From Eupeodes corollae (taxonomy: Eukaryota > Arthropoda > Insecta > Diptera > Syrphidae), in contig NC_079147.1 of the NCBI RefSeq assembly GCF_945859685.1, forward strand, positions 48,924,177-48,988,176: a stretch of DNA of 64,000 nucleotides, read 5' to 3'. This document shows positions 1 to 11,240 of the stretch, piece by piece (position 1 is the stretch's first letter; each line of letters starts with the position of its first letter). The notes beneath the pieces are model-generated. The model worked only from the letters and a program-made list of their open reading frames with translations, was not told the DNA's origin and did no database searches. The translations under genes and the position numbers were made by a program.

Positions 1-910
1 GTTAGCAAGAGCAATTGTTCGTTTGATCTCAGCCCTAGTGTTGTTTTCTGTGTTTATAGCGGAGCCTGGTAGACAAATTCCTTAACTACATCAAATTTAC
101 GCCTTCCGGTGGTGACGTTTTGACCGTGACGCCACCTCTGCCTCAATACTCACAAAAAGCCCATTCATATCACGCTAAGTTCTACTTATCATGTCCATGG
201 TATCAGCATACGCAAATAATTTTAAAAGATAGTGCCTCCAGTGTTGACGTAGAGGCTTTTTACTATTTATTCAAGGACGATATTAAAGAAATCGCATGAC
301 AGTCTATCAACTTGTTCAAGCCTTTTTTGACATTTAAAGGTTCGGTTAAGTTATTTCCAACCTTTATATAGCACCTCATCGTTCTAAATAAAGTGACAAG
401 TTTGACAGACAAAGGCTTTAGACTTTACACATTACGGCAGAGAAGATTTTTTAAGTGATGTTAAGTAGACTAACGCTTCTATAGTTGGTTTAGTTAAGAG
501 GGCCTTCGTTTTTTAGAATCGAGCAAACAATACTTAGAATACAATACGGTTCCACTATGATCTTTCCACTTTAGTCTTTTCAGTATTCGGTTAGAGGTTT
601 ATGTACCTATGAATTTCGTATCACCTGCTCATAAAACTTTCGAACTTCAATCCTGCTTTTTAACCTCTCAGCATCTTCAACCGCGCGCTTCTCGGGCTCT
701 GTCTTTTTCCTTCTGAGAATTCGGTGTTCCGCTTTCCTCTTTTGCTCATAAAACTCGTGAGCAGCTCTCATACTTCTATCCAGCTCCACTTTGCTTGCAT
801 ATTGTTTGCCTACTTAATGTTACCGACATTATCCTTAATGCGAATGGTCATAAGGCACTCGCTTATACATCTGTAGGCTCAAGACTTGTTGTCTAAGTCT
901 GGCTTCAATG
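1..910 (-). mobile_element. RTE-clade LINE remnant, internally deleted
   Basis: Read on the minus strand, the stretch matches pieces of the better RTE copy at 48282-51691. The 600-790 part encodes a basic segment (RAAHEFYEQKRKAEHRILRR) found between the endonuclease and the reverse transcriptase. Positions 780-900 match the endonuclease region (counterpart of 'RLRQEVLSYRCINERLMTIR' in the 36.5-kb copy), and 1-590 match the RT and the part after it. Several hundred bases of RT are missing and no frame is intact. The element continues beyond the left edge of the window. It is a dead copy; the assignment rests on similarity to the other RTE copies in this window. Confidence 0.75.
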
Positions 911-1367
911 TTCATTGCCATTGTTGCATTGCCCTGATCCTTAAATTTCCGTTAGTTGAAGTTGGATGGTGAAAATATCAACTCTCTCATCTTCACCAAA
1001 CGCTTTATGTGCTTGACATAATTTTATTGTCGGAAATAGTTGTTCCCATAATATATTTGGAAGCCCAAGAGTGCAATATTTAGTGTAAAGAAATTTTTTA
1101 TAATTGATATTCAAAATCAACAAATTGTACATACATACATATATGTATATGTATGTGTAATGATAGGGTAAAGTGATAGCTAAATATGTGTCAGAACAAC
1201 AATATTATACACATTTTTAAACGAGTATGACGTTAACATCTCAATATGGTTATTCTTTTATTTCATTCCAAAAAACATTCTTAGAACCTACAAAACTTTT
1301 GACTTTTAACAACAAAAAAAAAATTGGAAAATGACAAGACAGCCCAACTGATACTTTTATTTCTATA
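911..1367. other. AT-rich spacer, no gene seen
   Basis: Low-complexity AT-rich DNA with a short ATGTATGT-type microsatellite near 1135-1160. I see no conserved coding sequence on either strand. Confidence 0.5.
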
Positions 1368-3379
1368 CTAGCGGACCCGACAGACGTTGTCGTGTCTACA
1401 CGTCTTTAATTTGAATATGTATGTGTAATGAAATCTTCAACTTGTTTTAATTAAAGGTAAAAAAGCTTACACTCAAACTATTTTATTTAAAAAAACATAT
1501 TTTTTTTATTTACAAAAACTTAATTTATCGTAATGCCATTGGATGTACAATATTTTTGGTTAAACCCTGTGGTGTATAAATAAATAAATTCGATGGTTTT
1601 CCAACTCTGGAACACGCAACATATAATTGGCCGTGAGAAAAACATGGGTTTTCTAAATCTAAGCCACAAATTGTCATTGTTTGGCCTTGTGACTTATTTA
1701 TAGTCATAGCATATGCCAAGCGGCCAATGCAATATGATTTTGAGATCGAATCCGCGCAAGTATCAGTGCGATAAAAAATGTTTTACCAGTGCCACTTGGA
1801 GCGTCTAAAAAAAAGAATCCACCTTGTTGTGCTGCAATTGAAACGTTAATTTGATCATATACATTTCGTTGTTCAGCAGTAAGCAATTGTTCATTTTCCG
1901 CAACAAAAGTAGCCAAAGAAGTCTTATCGAACTGGTGTTCACGTTGAACATCGCTGTTGATGATGTCTACTACTGGGCGATTCCGATTCGGCGCTTGCAT
2001 TCCAAAATGGATGAGCGGCATGTTTGAAATAAGAATACAAATATCCTCAATCATTATTAATGACTCGTTGTTTATTTCGGCGGAGAATTCAATATTAAGA
2101 TTTTGATTAGTAATTCTAGTCCGATGCAAAATATCCTCACTCATTGAGTCTTATATTTGTTCCACAGAGCAGATGCATCAGACGGAAAACACGTTGTCAA
2201 TATTATTGAAAATAATTGACGAATTTGTTGTGGAGATGAGCTCAGTGCTGCATCTCCAAGTGTGAGATCCCAATGGTTATCATCCTCCAATAAATGTAAC
2301 TAACGACACGCATCGAAGAAAGAGTAGTATGAAGTACCATTGACTTTTCACAAATATTGGAAGGACGTCGGTCCAGGGACGTTAACCAGTAATAAACGCA
2401 AAAAAAAACATTCGCGTTGCTTAGGATGAACTGTATATAATCGACTTAAAGTTTTTGTCATAAATATATCAGCGAATCCTGGTATTGGAATACCTCGTTT
2501 CCGCGGTTCCCAATTCTTTGATTGTTTATTCCATGTACAAAATTTAGGAACATCAGTGTACATCAACGTCCTTGCGAGTTGACCAACAGCATCTTGTCGA
2601 CTACAAAGGTTAAAAATTTGAGTTAGAGTTGTTTTTGGAGCCGTAAAAGCCTGTTATAGTGCAGTTTCTTCTGTAAAGTAAATATGTTGTCCGTTTTCAA
2701 GCTAAAGCTAAAGCACAGCTAAATGTATAACAGCAGGATACCTTTCATGTATAGGGAACGTAAATATGCGCCAAATAGCTTCGTTGCTACTTATGTATCG
2801 ATCCATTTGATAACGTGTTATTTCGTCATTGTCGTTAACATTTTTAACAGCAAATATAGCTTTATCACTACCCTTGTGAATATACTTACAAATGTATTTG
2901 ATAGACTTCACCAAACTACATAGTAATCTTTTGATTTCATCCCAGTTTGGATTACACGTAAATGTGATAAAAAGATCAGGTCGGCCGTATGCACGTACGT
3001 AAGTCATGGCATCTTGAATGACGCGGGCTACCAGTGTATGATGATGGGAGAATATATGCGGTACCAATATTGTTGATGTCATTCGTTGCATCTACGTTGC
3101 CGATTACGGCTTCACGTAAATGAATGTACTCCTCAGCACGAAGTTTTGCTTGATTAAATTTTATGTATCTTAATCACTCCACTTTCGATAAAATCAACAA
3201 CTGCTTATAAATTAAAAATTAATTAAAAAATACATTGTCCAGCGGACAAAATTGTGAATCTAAACCATTCTCAGATCCCTTTGAACACACACAAAAAATT
3301 TCATCAAAATCGGTCCAATCGTTTAAGAGAAGTTCAGTGACATACACACTCACAGAAGAATTATATACATATATTAAGA
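1368..3379 (-). mobile_element. Decayed Helitron with RepHel fragments
   Basis: On the minus strand the element starts with TCTTAATATATGTATATAAT (from 3379) and ends with GTCCGCTAG (CTAG at 1368-1371). It is flanked by A on one side and T on the other, the classic A/T Helitron insertion. A small hairpin (GACA...TGTC) lies about 7 nt before the CTAG end. Coding remnants follow RepHel order. A rolling-circle Rep region (3091-2708) carries 'YGRPDLFITFTCNPNWDEI'. A PIF1 helicase Walker A motif 'DAPSGTGKT' lies near 1790-1800, and the helicase C-terminal motif 'SHGQLYVACSRVGKPSNLFI' near 1580-1650. The frames are broken and large internal parts are absent (about 2 kb against 5 kb or more for an autonomous Helitron), so it cannot encode a working protein. 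Confidence 0.85.
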
Positions 3380-4091
3380 TATATTTTTAAAACTTTTCGA
3401 AAATGTCACCATGACAACCATTATTTCGACGATTGAATCACCTTACCCAGATGGAAAACTCGATGGTAGTCTATTTGACTATGAACAATTTTAAAACCAC
3501 TTATCACCTTATCTGATTCCACCCCAAAATTGAACTTTCAAGCTAATAATTGCTTTCTACCCTTTTACACGCTCAACTTTTGAACCTTGATATTTTGTTG
3601 AAAATATATATTCCAAAGGACTTCCATTCAAAATATGTACTCCTTTAATAAGGTTTACAAAATTAGTGAACAAATTGTGATAAACATCATTTCCAGGAAT
3701 AAAGCCTTTTTTTTTCTTTTTATAGACTTTTTTCGATTTAATTTGATATTAAATTTAATAACAATAATAATAAATTAAAAAAGTTTGTGTGCGGTTTAGA
3801 AAAATTAATTATGATGTGGGTTGTCTCCAATTCATCTTCAATAAGAATCCCTTCACATGAGTTAAAAGTTAACATAAAACAATAATAGAATATGAAAAGA
3901 AAGATGATGTTAAATAATCTAAATGTGAAGCCCTTTAGGTGATCAATTTAAAATTGCTGTTGGCATTAAAATAAAAACACATTAAATCAACCCACAAGCA
4001 AACATTTATGTATATTTGACAACCATACAATGAATATGTATATGAATGTGTAAAAAAACACAAATTAACAAAATTCGATTTAAAGCTCAAT
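3380..4091. other. AT-rich spacer, no gene seen
   Basis: AT-rich DNA with homopolymer runs between the Helitron and the Jockey-type LINE. No conserved ORF, RNA or repeat could be recognised. Confidence 0.5.
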
Positions 4092-4243
4092 AAGTAAATA
4101 TTAATCAGTTTATCCGGAGCTTTCGACTGCGCTTGACCTGTTCATCTCACTCGCAAGTTCTAATTACAAACATTCCTAAACGCGATAGATCGCCTGACAC
4201 CAGGGACAATCGTTTGTCCTTGGATAAAAAACTTCGCTCCACT

Positions 4244-5455
4244 ATGTTTCCAACAAGTGGGCTTAGTAAAAACCCTTATTATAATAAATTCACTCCCTTG
4301 CAATGCCATCCAGATACAGATAATTCTGAAATGGATGAAACTGACTTGCCAGTAATCAGGAAAGTGTATGTGCCACCAATCAAAGTGCTACAAAAATCAC
4401 CAGAATATGTGCATAATCTCATGAAAAACCTACAAATATCTAATTACTCAATAAAAAAAATAACAATTGGTATCAAATTAATGATCGAATCTATTGAAGC
4501 ATTTAATATTGTGTTAGAAAAACTAAAAGAAGATAACTGTCAATATTTTTCCCATGATCTTAAAAGTGCTAAAACATTCAAAGTTATGTTGTATGGTCTG
4601 GACGATATAAAAACTAATGAACTCAAAGCTGAACTCATTTCACTTGGCTTAAAATGTGTTGATGTTAAGAAAATTGAAAAAAAATATGATCAATTTACTG
4701 ACTTTTTCTACCTCATCTACCTTGAAAATGGAACAATTAAATTAAGTGAACTTAAAAAAAATGTTCGTTCTATTTTTCACACACAAGTGAATTGGAACTT
4801 CCAAAGAAAAATAAAAGGTAAGCTGACACAATGCATTAATTGTCAAATGTTTGGGCACGGTGAGAGAAATTGCCACATAAAAACATATTGCGCTATCTGC
4901 GCCGGTTCACACAAAACAAGCGAATGTAACAATTCTTCCGTCAATAAATGTGCCAACTGCAACGGCAATCATAAAGCTACTGACATTTCATGCCCCAGTA
5001 GATCTAAATATTTAGAAGTTAAAGAAAGATCATCTGGAAGAAAAGCTCTTCTTCAGCCAAAAGCTCTTCTTCAGCCAAAAGCTCATTTCGAGCCAACAAC
5101 TCAAATTTCTACGCATCAAGCTTGCGAAAAACCGATTTCGTTTGCTTCTTTGAGTGATTTCCCATCGCTCCCACAACCGCAGCGAGGACTGATCAATGCT
5201 CCAAAGAAAAGCTTTCCAAATTCAAGCACGGAATCTCAAACTTTACCGTCAACAATGAATACGTGGGAAAATGACTTGCGCGGCGCTTCTTCATCAAACA
5301 ATAAGAACAATTCATCGCTCTTCACAATCGAGGAACTAAATTCATTGTGCATGGAAATGATTTCAAATTTATCTGTTTGTAAAACTAGAATAGAACAATT
5401 TAACGTGATCGCTCATTTAGCTACTAAGTTTTTATACACTAATAATGTTAAGTAA
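4244..5455 (+). CDS. LINE ORF1, gag-like zinc-knuckle protein
   Basis: Nucleic-acid-binding ORF1 protein of the Jockey-type element, expected to coat the element RNA in a ribonucleoprotein. The frame is open from the first base of the element (4106), but the first ATG is at 4244, which gives 403 residues; use of a non-AUG start cannot be excluded. The C-terminal half has a cluster of CCHC-like knuckles (CINCQMFGHGERNC, then CAICAGSHKTSEC, then CANCNGNHKATDISC), the standard gag signature of Jockey and I-group LINEs. A short tandem repeat (ALLQPK twice) follows the knuckles. It overlaps the ORF2 start by 11 nt in another frame. It is intact, with no internal stop. Confidence 0.85.
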   Translation: MFPTSGLSKNPYYNKFTPLQCHPDTDNSEMDETDLPVIRKVYVPPIKVLQKSPEYVHNLMKNLQISNYSIKKITIGIKLMIESIEAFNIVLEKLKEDNCQYFSHDLKSAKTFKVMLYGLDDIKTNELKAELISLGLKCVDVKKIEKKYDQFTDFFYLIYLENGTIKLSELKKNVRSIFHTQVNWNFQRKIKGKLTQCINCQMFGHGERNCHIKTYCAICAGSHKTSECNNSSVNKCANCNGNHKATDISCPSRSKYLEVKERSSGRKALLQPKALLQPKAHFEPTTQISTHQACEKPISFASLSDFPSLPQPQRGLINAPKKSFPNSSTESQTLPSTMNTWENDLRGASSSNNKNNSSLFTIEELNSLCMEMISNLSVCKTRIEQFNVIAHLATKFLYTNNVK

Positions 5456-8120
5456 AATGGCAGAAACACAAATAAAAATAATAACTTGGAATGCTAAAGG
5501 CATACGCAATAAATTTCATGAATTTTTAAACTTTTTGAATAGCTATACAGTTGATGTTGCGTTAATAACAGAAACTTGGCTCGATGTTGATATAGGGCTC
5601 CCATCATCCGACTTCAAATGCTATCGTGTCGATAGAATAGATCAAATGGGTGGTGGAGTTGCGATTCTTATTAGAAAATCAATTCAACATTCGCTTTTAC
5701 CTATAATTCCAACAAGACTTGTTGAAAATGTAGGTGTTATGATTAAATTAAAAAACCAAAAGACTGTAAAAATCTATTCTCTTTATTTCCCTGGTGGATC
5801 TTCATCGGATATTAAAAGGAAGTGGTTAAAGCAAGACTTCAAAAAGTTATTTACAATGAATGGTGAATATCTATTAGGTGGCGATTTTAACTGCCGACAC
5901 AGAGATTGGGGGTGTGTAAGAGCAAATGCTTGGGGCAATATACTGGCTGCTCTTTCATTGGCACTACCGATTAATATTTTTTATCCACCTTGTCCAACTT
6001 ATTTTCCCGCAGGTTCTCGTGGCGTCCCTTCTGTCCTCGATTTGTTTGTGTCAAATGTCCCAGGTCTTATATCAGAACCCGTTTCGTTTAGTGCTCTTAG
6101 TTCAGACCATAATCCAGTATTTTGCAATCTTTCTTGGTTAGGTGAGAGACAAACTCAATATTTCCTAGACATAAAAAACGCTAATTGGAAATCATTCAAA
6201 TCAAAAATTAAAAGGAGCCTTCAGAATAGTACCACAAACCTTGAAAGCGTGACTTGTAAAGGTGATGTCGATCTTATTGTACAAAACTTTACGCAAGCTA
6301 TCACTTCTTCGGTTGATGAAACTATTCCCAAGAAAGAAAAAAAAGATGTATTTAAAAAACTTCCAACACATATCTTGGAACTTATTAAAGTTAGAAATAT
6401 TCATCGGAAAAATTGGCAAAATTACCGTCAACCCTTCTCTCGATCAATGGTTTCCCATTTTAATAAACGTATCGCTGAACAGATACAAATCCATCGTAAT
6501 AAAGAATGGAACACAAAACTGAGCGTTTTGGATAAAAATGCAAAACCATTCTGGAACATAGTAAAATTAATTAAGAACAAAAACCGTAAAATACCATTTT
6601 TGAAGAATTCTTCTACAACTTTTGTTACAGGTTTTGAGATAGCAAATCTATTTTGTACAAGTTTTTCAAAAAATCACTTAGTTTCTCAGCATTTGGGGGA
6701 CTTTGTAACTAATGAACTTGTCAGTAAAACAATTGAAAGATTCGATACTACAAACGGAATAACTCCTCTTAATGCATTTGTAGAAGAAGATAATGTAAAA
6801 AATGTAATCAAAATGTTGCAAACTCGAAAGAAAGGAGGTCTGGACAAAGTAAAAAATAGTTATTTAAAACAACTGCCTTACGTTGGAATTAAGTATTTAA
6901 CATTTATAATTAATGCATGCTTTAAATTGCAATACTTCCCTCAATGTTGGAAAAAATCAATGGTTGTCCCTGTGCTTAAAGCTGGAAAACCTCCAGATAA
7001 TCCTGAAAGCTACAGACCAATCAGTTTACTGAGCAACATTAGTAAAGTTTTTGAAAAAATACTGAAACAACATATTTTAAAATTTATTTCAGATAAAGAC
7101 ATTCTCCCCGATATACAATTTGGTTTCCGGAAATCTCACAGCACATCTCATCAGATTAAAAGAATTTGCAATCATGTTCTAGACCATCGTTCCCGTGGTC
7201 AATCAACGGGCATGATATTGTTAGACATCGAAAAGGCTTTTGATTCTGTATGGCACAATGGCATTATATATAAAATGATGCAATTCGACTTTCCTCTGTA
7301 TTTGTGTAAAATTGTTCAGAGTTTCTTATCCGGTAGATGTTATCAAGTTCATGTCAATTGTGATGTTTCTAGGTTGTTATTTGTCGATATCGGCGTCCCC
7401 CAAGGCTCAGTACTTGGTCCTGCCTTGTATAATATTTATACTTCAGATTTTCCAAGTCTACCGCAATGTGAATCAGCTATTTTCGCTGATGACACTGCAG
7501 TATTTTCATCACATGAATTTTCTCTCAACATTGAGACAAATCTTAAACATGCGATAGAAATACTTGAAAAATATTATACTAAATGGAAAATAAAGCTGAA
7601 TGTTGGGAAAACGCAAGCCATCTTTTTTACACGAAAAAGGAAACCTTGCTATCTTCCCAGCAATCAGCTAGATGTAAGTGGTACCACAATTAAATGGGAG
7701 CAGTCTGTTAAGTACCTAGGTGTTCATCTCGATTCAAAACTAACTTTTAACCAACATATTCAAAATACTCTTAAAAAAATGAGTATTGCTATTAAGATGC
7801 TTTACCCTTTTATTAACCGACAATCTCTACTCACAAATGAAAATAAGATTATCATTCACAAGGTTATATTCCAAGCAATACTGTTATATGGGTGTCCAGT
7901 ATGGGGTAACGCTGCCAGATGCCATTTAAAGAAGTTACAGGTATCACAAAACAGGGTTTTAAAAATGATGCTTAACCTTCCTTGGCATTACTCAACTTTA
8001 AGTCTCCATAGAAAAGCGAATGTTGAACTGATTTCTGATAGAATTTGTAAGCTTACAAATAATTTTAATATCAGCTGCGAAAGTTCTGAGAATTTTCTCA
8101 TAAACCAACTTCTTGCATAA
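5445..8120 (+). CDS. LINE ORF2, endonuclease and reverse transcriptase
   Basis: Single 891-residue frame starting at ATG 5445, inside the end of ORF1. Residues ~6-220 form an AP-type endonuclease (ITWNAKGIRN at the start, GGDFNCRHRDWG in the middle, SSDHNPVF at the end), which nicks target DNA. Residues ~470-745 form the reverse transcriptase: YRPISLLSNISKVFEKIL, DIEKAFDSVWH, GVPQGSVLGPALYNIY and the catalytic FADD box near residue 678. The C-terminus has the LINE thumb motif 'LYGCPVWGNAA'. No RNase H domain is present, as expected for Jockey. All key catalytic motifs are present and no stop interrupts the frame, so the protein may be functional. Confidence 0.93.
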   Translation: MLSKMAETQIKIITWNAKGIRNKFHEFLNFLNSYTVDVALITETWLDVDIGLPSSDFKCYRVDRIDQMGGGVAILIRKSIQHSLLPIIPTRLVENVGVMIKLKNQKTVKIYSLYFPGGSSSDIKRKWLKQDFKKLFTMNGEYLLGGDFNCRHRDWGCVRANAWGNILAALSLALPINIFYPPCPTYFPAGSRGVPSVLDLFVSNVPGLISEPVSFSALSSDHNPVFCNLSWLGERQTQYFLDIKNANWKSFKSKIKRSLQNSTTNLESVTCKGDVDLIVQNFTQAITSSVDETIPKKEKKDVFKKLPTHILELIKVRNIHRKNWQNYRQPFSRSMVSHFNKRIAEQIQIHRNKEWNTKLSVLDKNAKPFWNIVKLIKNKNRKIPFLKNSSTTFVTGFEIANLFCTSFSKNHLVSQHLGDFVTNELVSKTIERFDTTNGITPLNAFVEEDNVKNVIKMLQTRKKGGLDKVKNSYLKQLPYVGIKYLTFIINACFKLQYFPQCWKKSMVVPVLKAGKPPDNPESYRPISLLSNISKVFEKILKQHILKFISDKDILPDIQFGFRKSHSTSHQIKRICNHVLDHRSRGQSTGMILLDIEKAFDSVWHNGIIYKMMQFDFPLYLCKIVQSFLSGRCYQVHVNCDVSRLLFVDIGVPQGSVLGPALYNIYTSDFPSLPQCESAIFADDTAVFSSHEFSLNIETNLKHAIEILEKYYTKWKIKLNVGKTQAIFFTRKRKPCYLPSNQLDVSGTTIKWEQSVKYLGVHLDSKLTFNQHIQNTLKKMSIAIKMLYPFINRQSLLTNENKIIIHKVIFQAILLYGCPVWGNAARCHLKKLQVSQNRVLKMMLNLPWHYSTLSLHRKANVELISDRICKLTNNFNISCESSENFLINQLLA

Positions 8121-8159
8121 TCTGTGATATAGCTATTTTAAGTAAAACTATTGTGTTTT

Positions 8160-8501
8160 TTTTTCTTTTTGGTTTATGTTAATGGTTTTTTATCTGTTTT
8201 GTTAATTTATTTATTTATTTAATTATTTGTATGTTTATTTATTTATTTCTTAATTAATTTATTTTAGAATTAATTTATTGCTTATTTAATTAGGTGTTAA
8301 TTTATTTTTGTTTGTTTGATAATTTATTGTTAATTTGCTTATTTGTTAAATTATTTATTTTTTAATTTATTTATGTGTTAATTTATTTAATATTTTTTTT
8401 ATTTATTTATTTATTTATTCTTAATTTATTTATGCATGTATTAATTTCTATTATTATTATAATTATTATTATTATTATTATTATTGTTATTATTATTATT
8501 G

Positions 8502-8537
<36 letters not shown>

Positions 8538-8980
8538 CTATTTTTTATTTATTTATTTGTTTATTTTTTTTAATTTATTATGTGTTAATTTATTTATTAA
8601 TTCTTGATTATACTTATATTCAATAATTTGCTTGTTAAATTATATAATTTTTCATTAATTTATTTGCCATTTTCTTGTATATATTTATTTATTTAGCTTA
8701 TTCATTATGCTTTTACATTATAATTATTCATTATTATTCTCTAATTGCTTTATGTAAATTAAATTTACTTTTTCTGGTTTTGCTTATTGTAATATTTTTT
8801 TTTGTAATATTTTGAATGAAGGTTTTTTTCGTATTTTCCTTCGATTTTCTTCTTAACTATTTATTATATTTTTTTTTTTTTTCTCCCAAGATAATGTTTC
8901 AGTTGTAAGATATTATAATTATCAAATCTCTGAATTGTAAAATGAGCGGTCCAAGACTTTTTTGAAAATATTTTTTACGT
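8160..8980 (+). repeat. T-rich / ATT-repeat 3' region of the LINE
   Basis: About 800 bp of TTTA/TTAATT and ATT triplet repeats on the sense strand between the ORF2 stop and the poly-A signal. The 83-residue poly-isoleucine frame inside it is a low-complexity artefact. A 3' UTR this long and T-biased is unusual for Jockey elements and may have grown by replication slippage. Confidence 0.7.
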
Positions 8981-9289
8981 AATAAAGAAACTAACTAACT
9001 AAAAAAAAAAGTAAATATTAATGATACAAGAATATCAAATAGAGACACATCCTTAGGCATTCTATTTGATTTCGAATTATTTGTTCTCTTCGAGGATTTG
9101 TAATAACATTACATTCGAGACATTTTTATACATTTTCAATATGTATGTATGTATATGCATTAATTGTTGTTCAAAAACGCTCTTAATAACAGAAATATGC
9201 ATACCAGTTAACATAGAACATTCAAGACAGTACAATTTAGCAGAATTATCAAAGTTTGAGGTACTGCTTTTTTAACTTCCCCCAGGAAT

Positions 9290-9860
9290 TTATTGTAATC
9301 GGTCCGATTTGTCGAATTAAAAGTGTTGAAATTTCTCGAAGTATCAAAGTCACTAGAATCTAAATAAAAGATTATTAGAGAGATATCTGTGTATGCGTGT
9401 GTACGTACATTCGAAAAGCTTTCTTCGTCGGTCATATCTCAAGAAATATACAGATAAAAACACAGGAAAATGCAGAAAGGGACTCTTAAAACTGAGTTTG
9501 TGTTTTTTTACCATACCAATGTAAAAAAAAGGTATCAACTTTTGGCTAACCCAAAATATCTCACGAACCAATAACGCTAGAGACTTGAAACGTGATGCCA
9601 AACTAGTATTCTTTTGGAAAAATAATCCAATTAACTATGGTTTTTTTTTAAATCAAAACAACTGAAAAAAATGGAGCTGAGATGCGACCCACACTGGTAA
9701 CTTCACATACTGTCTGTCGATTCGTCTTAATTAAAAGCCTTGTGCGTTTTCGTGTTTCGTTAAAAAGAATGTCAGTTGAATTATTAAAAAAAAAAATAAA
9801 AATTACTAACAATAGTTTGAAGCTCTGCTCACAATGTAAAGTGGCTTAAGTCGTTTTTTT
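9290..9860. repeat. Partial copies of an unidentified AT-rich repeat, two orientations
   Basis: From about 9298 the DNA matches the start of the repeat copy at 16985 (both carry GGTCCGATTTGTC, then TGCGTGTGTACGTACATTCG, then a 'cgtcg.ccatagctc'-like run). At 9675-9730 the terminal signature of the family appears on the opposite strand (CTGAGATGCGACCCACACTG). So a + copy and a - copy abut here. No coding capacity was found. Confidence 0.55.
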
Positions 9861-9869
9861 ACCATTTTT

Positions 9870-11240
9870 CAGGAGAACGAATTTAAACTTTAAACAAATA
9901 AATAAGGAGAACCGTTTTGAGTATAGAAACATGAAAAATAGACACAAACATTATAATTTTCGTCTCTTTTTCTATGCATTTAAAGACTAACAAAATAAGT
10001 TTGATTAAAGTTTTTATAAGCAAACTTTGTCTCTTAAGCCCTTTTACCTTTTATAAATAAAGAAAAGATTTTTAGAAAAATGTCTGTGCTTGCGTGTGTA
10101 CGTACGTTCGTACGTTCGCGACGTTTTTTTCGTCGTCCATAGCTCAAGAACCAAAAGAGATATCGATTTCAAATAAATTTTGTTACACAGATAATAAGGA
10201 AGAAAGATGTAGAAAGGGCTCTCAAGAAAATTGCGTATGTGGTTTTTTTACCATAGCAGTTTGAAAAAAGGTGAAAATTTTGGTTAAGCCTAAATATCTT
10301 ACGAACCAAAACCGCTAGAGACTTGAATTAAATTTTATATAATATATTGTAACATAATATCGAAGAAATATATTTTTTGAAAAAAAAACCATTCAACCGT
10401 TTTTTTATAAACCAAGAAAACTGAAAAAAAATTTGTCACCCCCAAAATTTTAAGACTAAAATATTATTTCATCTCCAAAACAATTTTGTGTTACGAAAAA
10501 TAATGTTTTTGGCATCTGGTAAAATTTTGAGAAAAATCGAATTGAAAGTTATTTTTATAAAAAATAAAATTTAAAAAAAAAAACATTACTCAAAGTTGGT
10601 AAAAATTGAATATCGATTCAAATATCTTTTTAAAAACTTGAAATTTAGGCTTCAAACTTATTTTGTCTTTTATTAATATTACATATTAACATTCTGAAAA
10701 ATGTTGATATTTTCGACTCAAATATCTTTTCAAAACTTTGAGATATTGGCTTTAATTTACTTTTATCTTTCAAAAAATATTGGTGTCAACATTCAGTAAA
10801 ATTTTGAAAAAAATCGAATTGAAAGTGTTTGTACAAAAAATTAAAAACCGAAAAAAAAATTTAAAAAAGTTGGTAAAAAATGATTTTCGACTCAAATATC
10901 TTTTCAAAAATTGTAGATTTTGGCTTTAAACTACTTTTATCTTTTAAAAAATATTGTTGTCAACATTCAGTAAAATTTAAAAAAAAAAATCGAATTGACA
11001 TTTATTGTACAAAAAATTACAAACCTAAAAAAAATTTAAGTAAGGTTGATAAAAATTTATTTTCGACTCAAATTCAAAAATTTTAAATATTGCCTTCAAA
11101 CTTATTTTATTTCACATAAAATATTGTTTTCAACATTCAGTAATTTTTATATAAAAATCCAACATTCCGTTTTTTATAAAAAAAACAGACGGACAGACGG
11201 GATGGGAAGTTATCAGTGTGGGTCGCATCCCAGCCTCTTT
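9870..11240 (+). repeat. Unidentified AT-rich repeat with ~170-bp internal units
   Basis: The head is shared with 9298 and 17080 (TGCGTGTGTACGTAC near 10092). Then come degenerate units that recur at about 10617, 10717, 10890 and 11064, each with 'actcaaatatctttt', 'ggctt.aaact.a.tttta' and 'caacattcagtaa'. The copy ends in CAGACGGGATGGGAAGTTAT and GTGTGGGTCGCATCCC. The same architecture is seen at 16985-18690. I do not recognise the family. A non-autonomous rolling-circle (Helentron/HINE-like) element is one possibility, because of the internal minisatellite plus terminal hairpin. Confidence 0.6.

Larger units (their letters stand above)
4106..9008 (+). mobile_element. Full-length Jockey-type non-LTR retrotransposon
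   Basis: The element is bounded by a perfect 14-bp target-site duplication, AAGTAAATATTAAT, at 4092-4105 and 9009-9022. It begins with CAGTTTATCCGGAGC and ends with AATAAAG, a short CTAA repeat and an A-run (about 8978-9010). It carries two long open frames, a gag-like ORF1 and an endonuclease/reverse transcriptase ORF2, and an unusual T/ATT-rich 3' region. The perfect TSD and intact ORFs suggest a young, possibly still mobile insertion. Jockey-clade placement comes from the ORF1 zinc-knuckle pattern, the absence of an RNase H domain and the A-rich tail. Confidence 0.93.

Noticed and set aside
5926..7557. Short alternative-frame ORFs within the Jockey ORF2
   Set aside because: They overlap the 891-residue frame with full RT motifs and have no features of their own.
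8375..8626. 83-residue isoleucine-rich open frame
   Set aside because: It is translation of an ATT/TTTA microsatellite in the LINE 3' region and not a gene.
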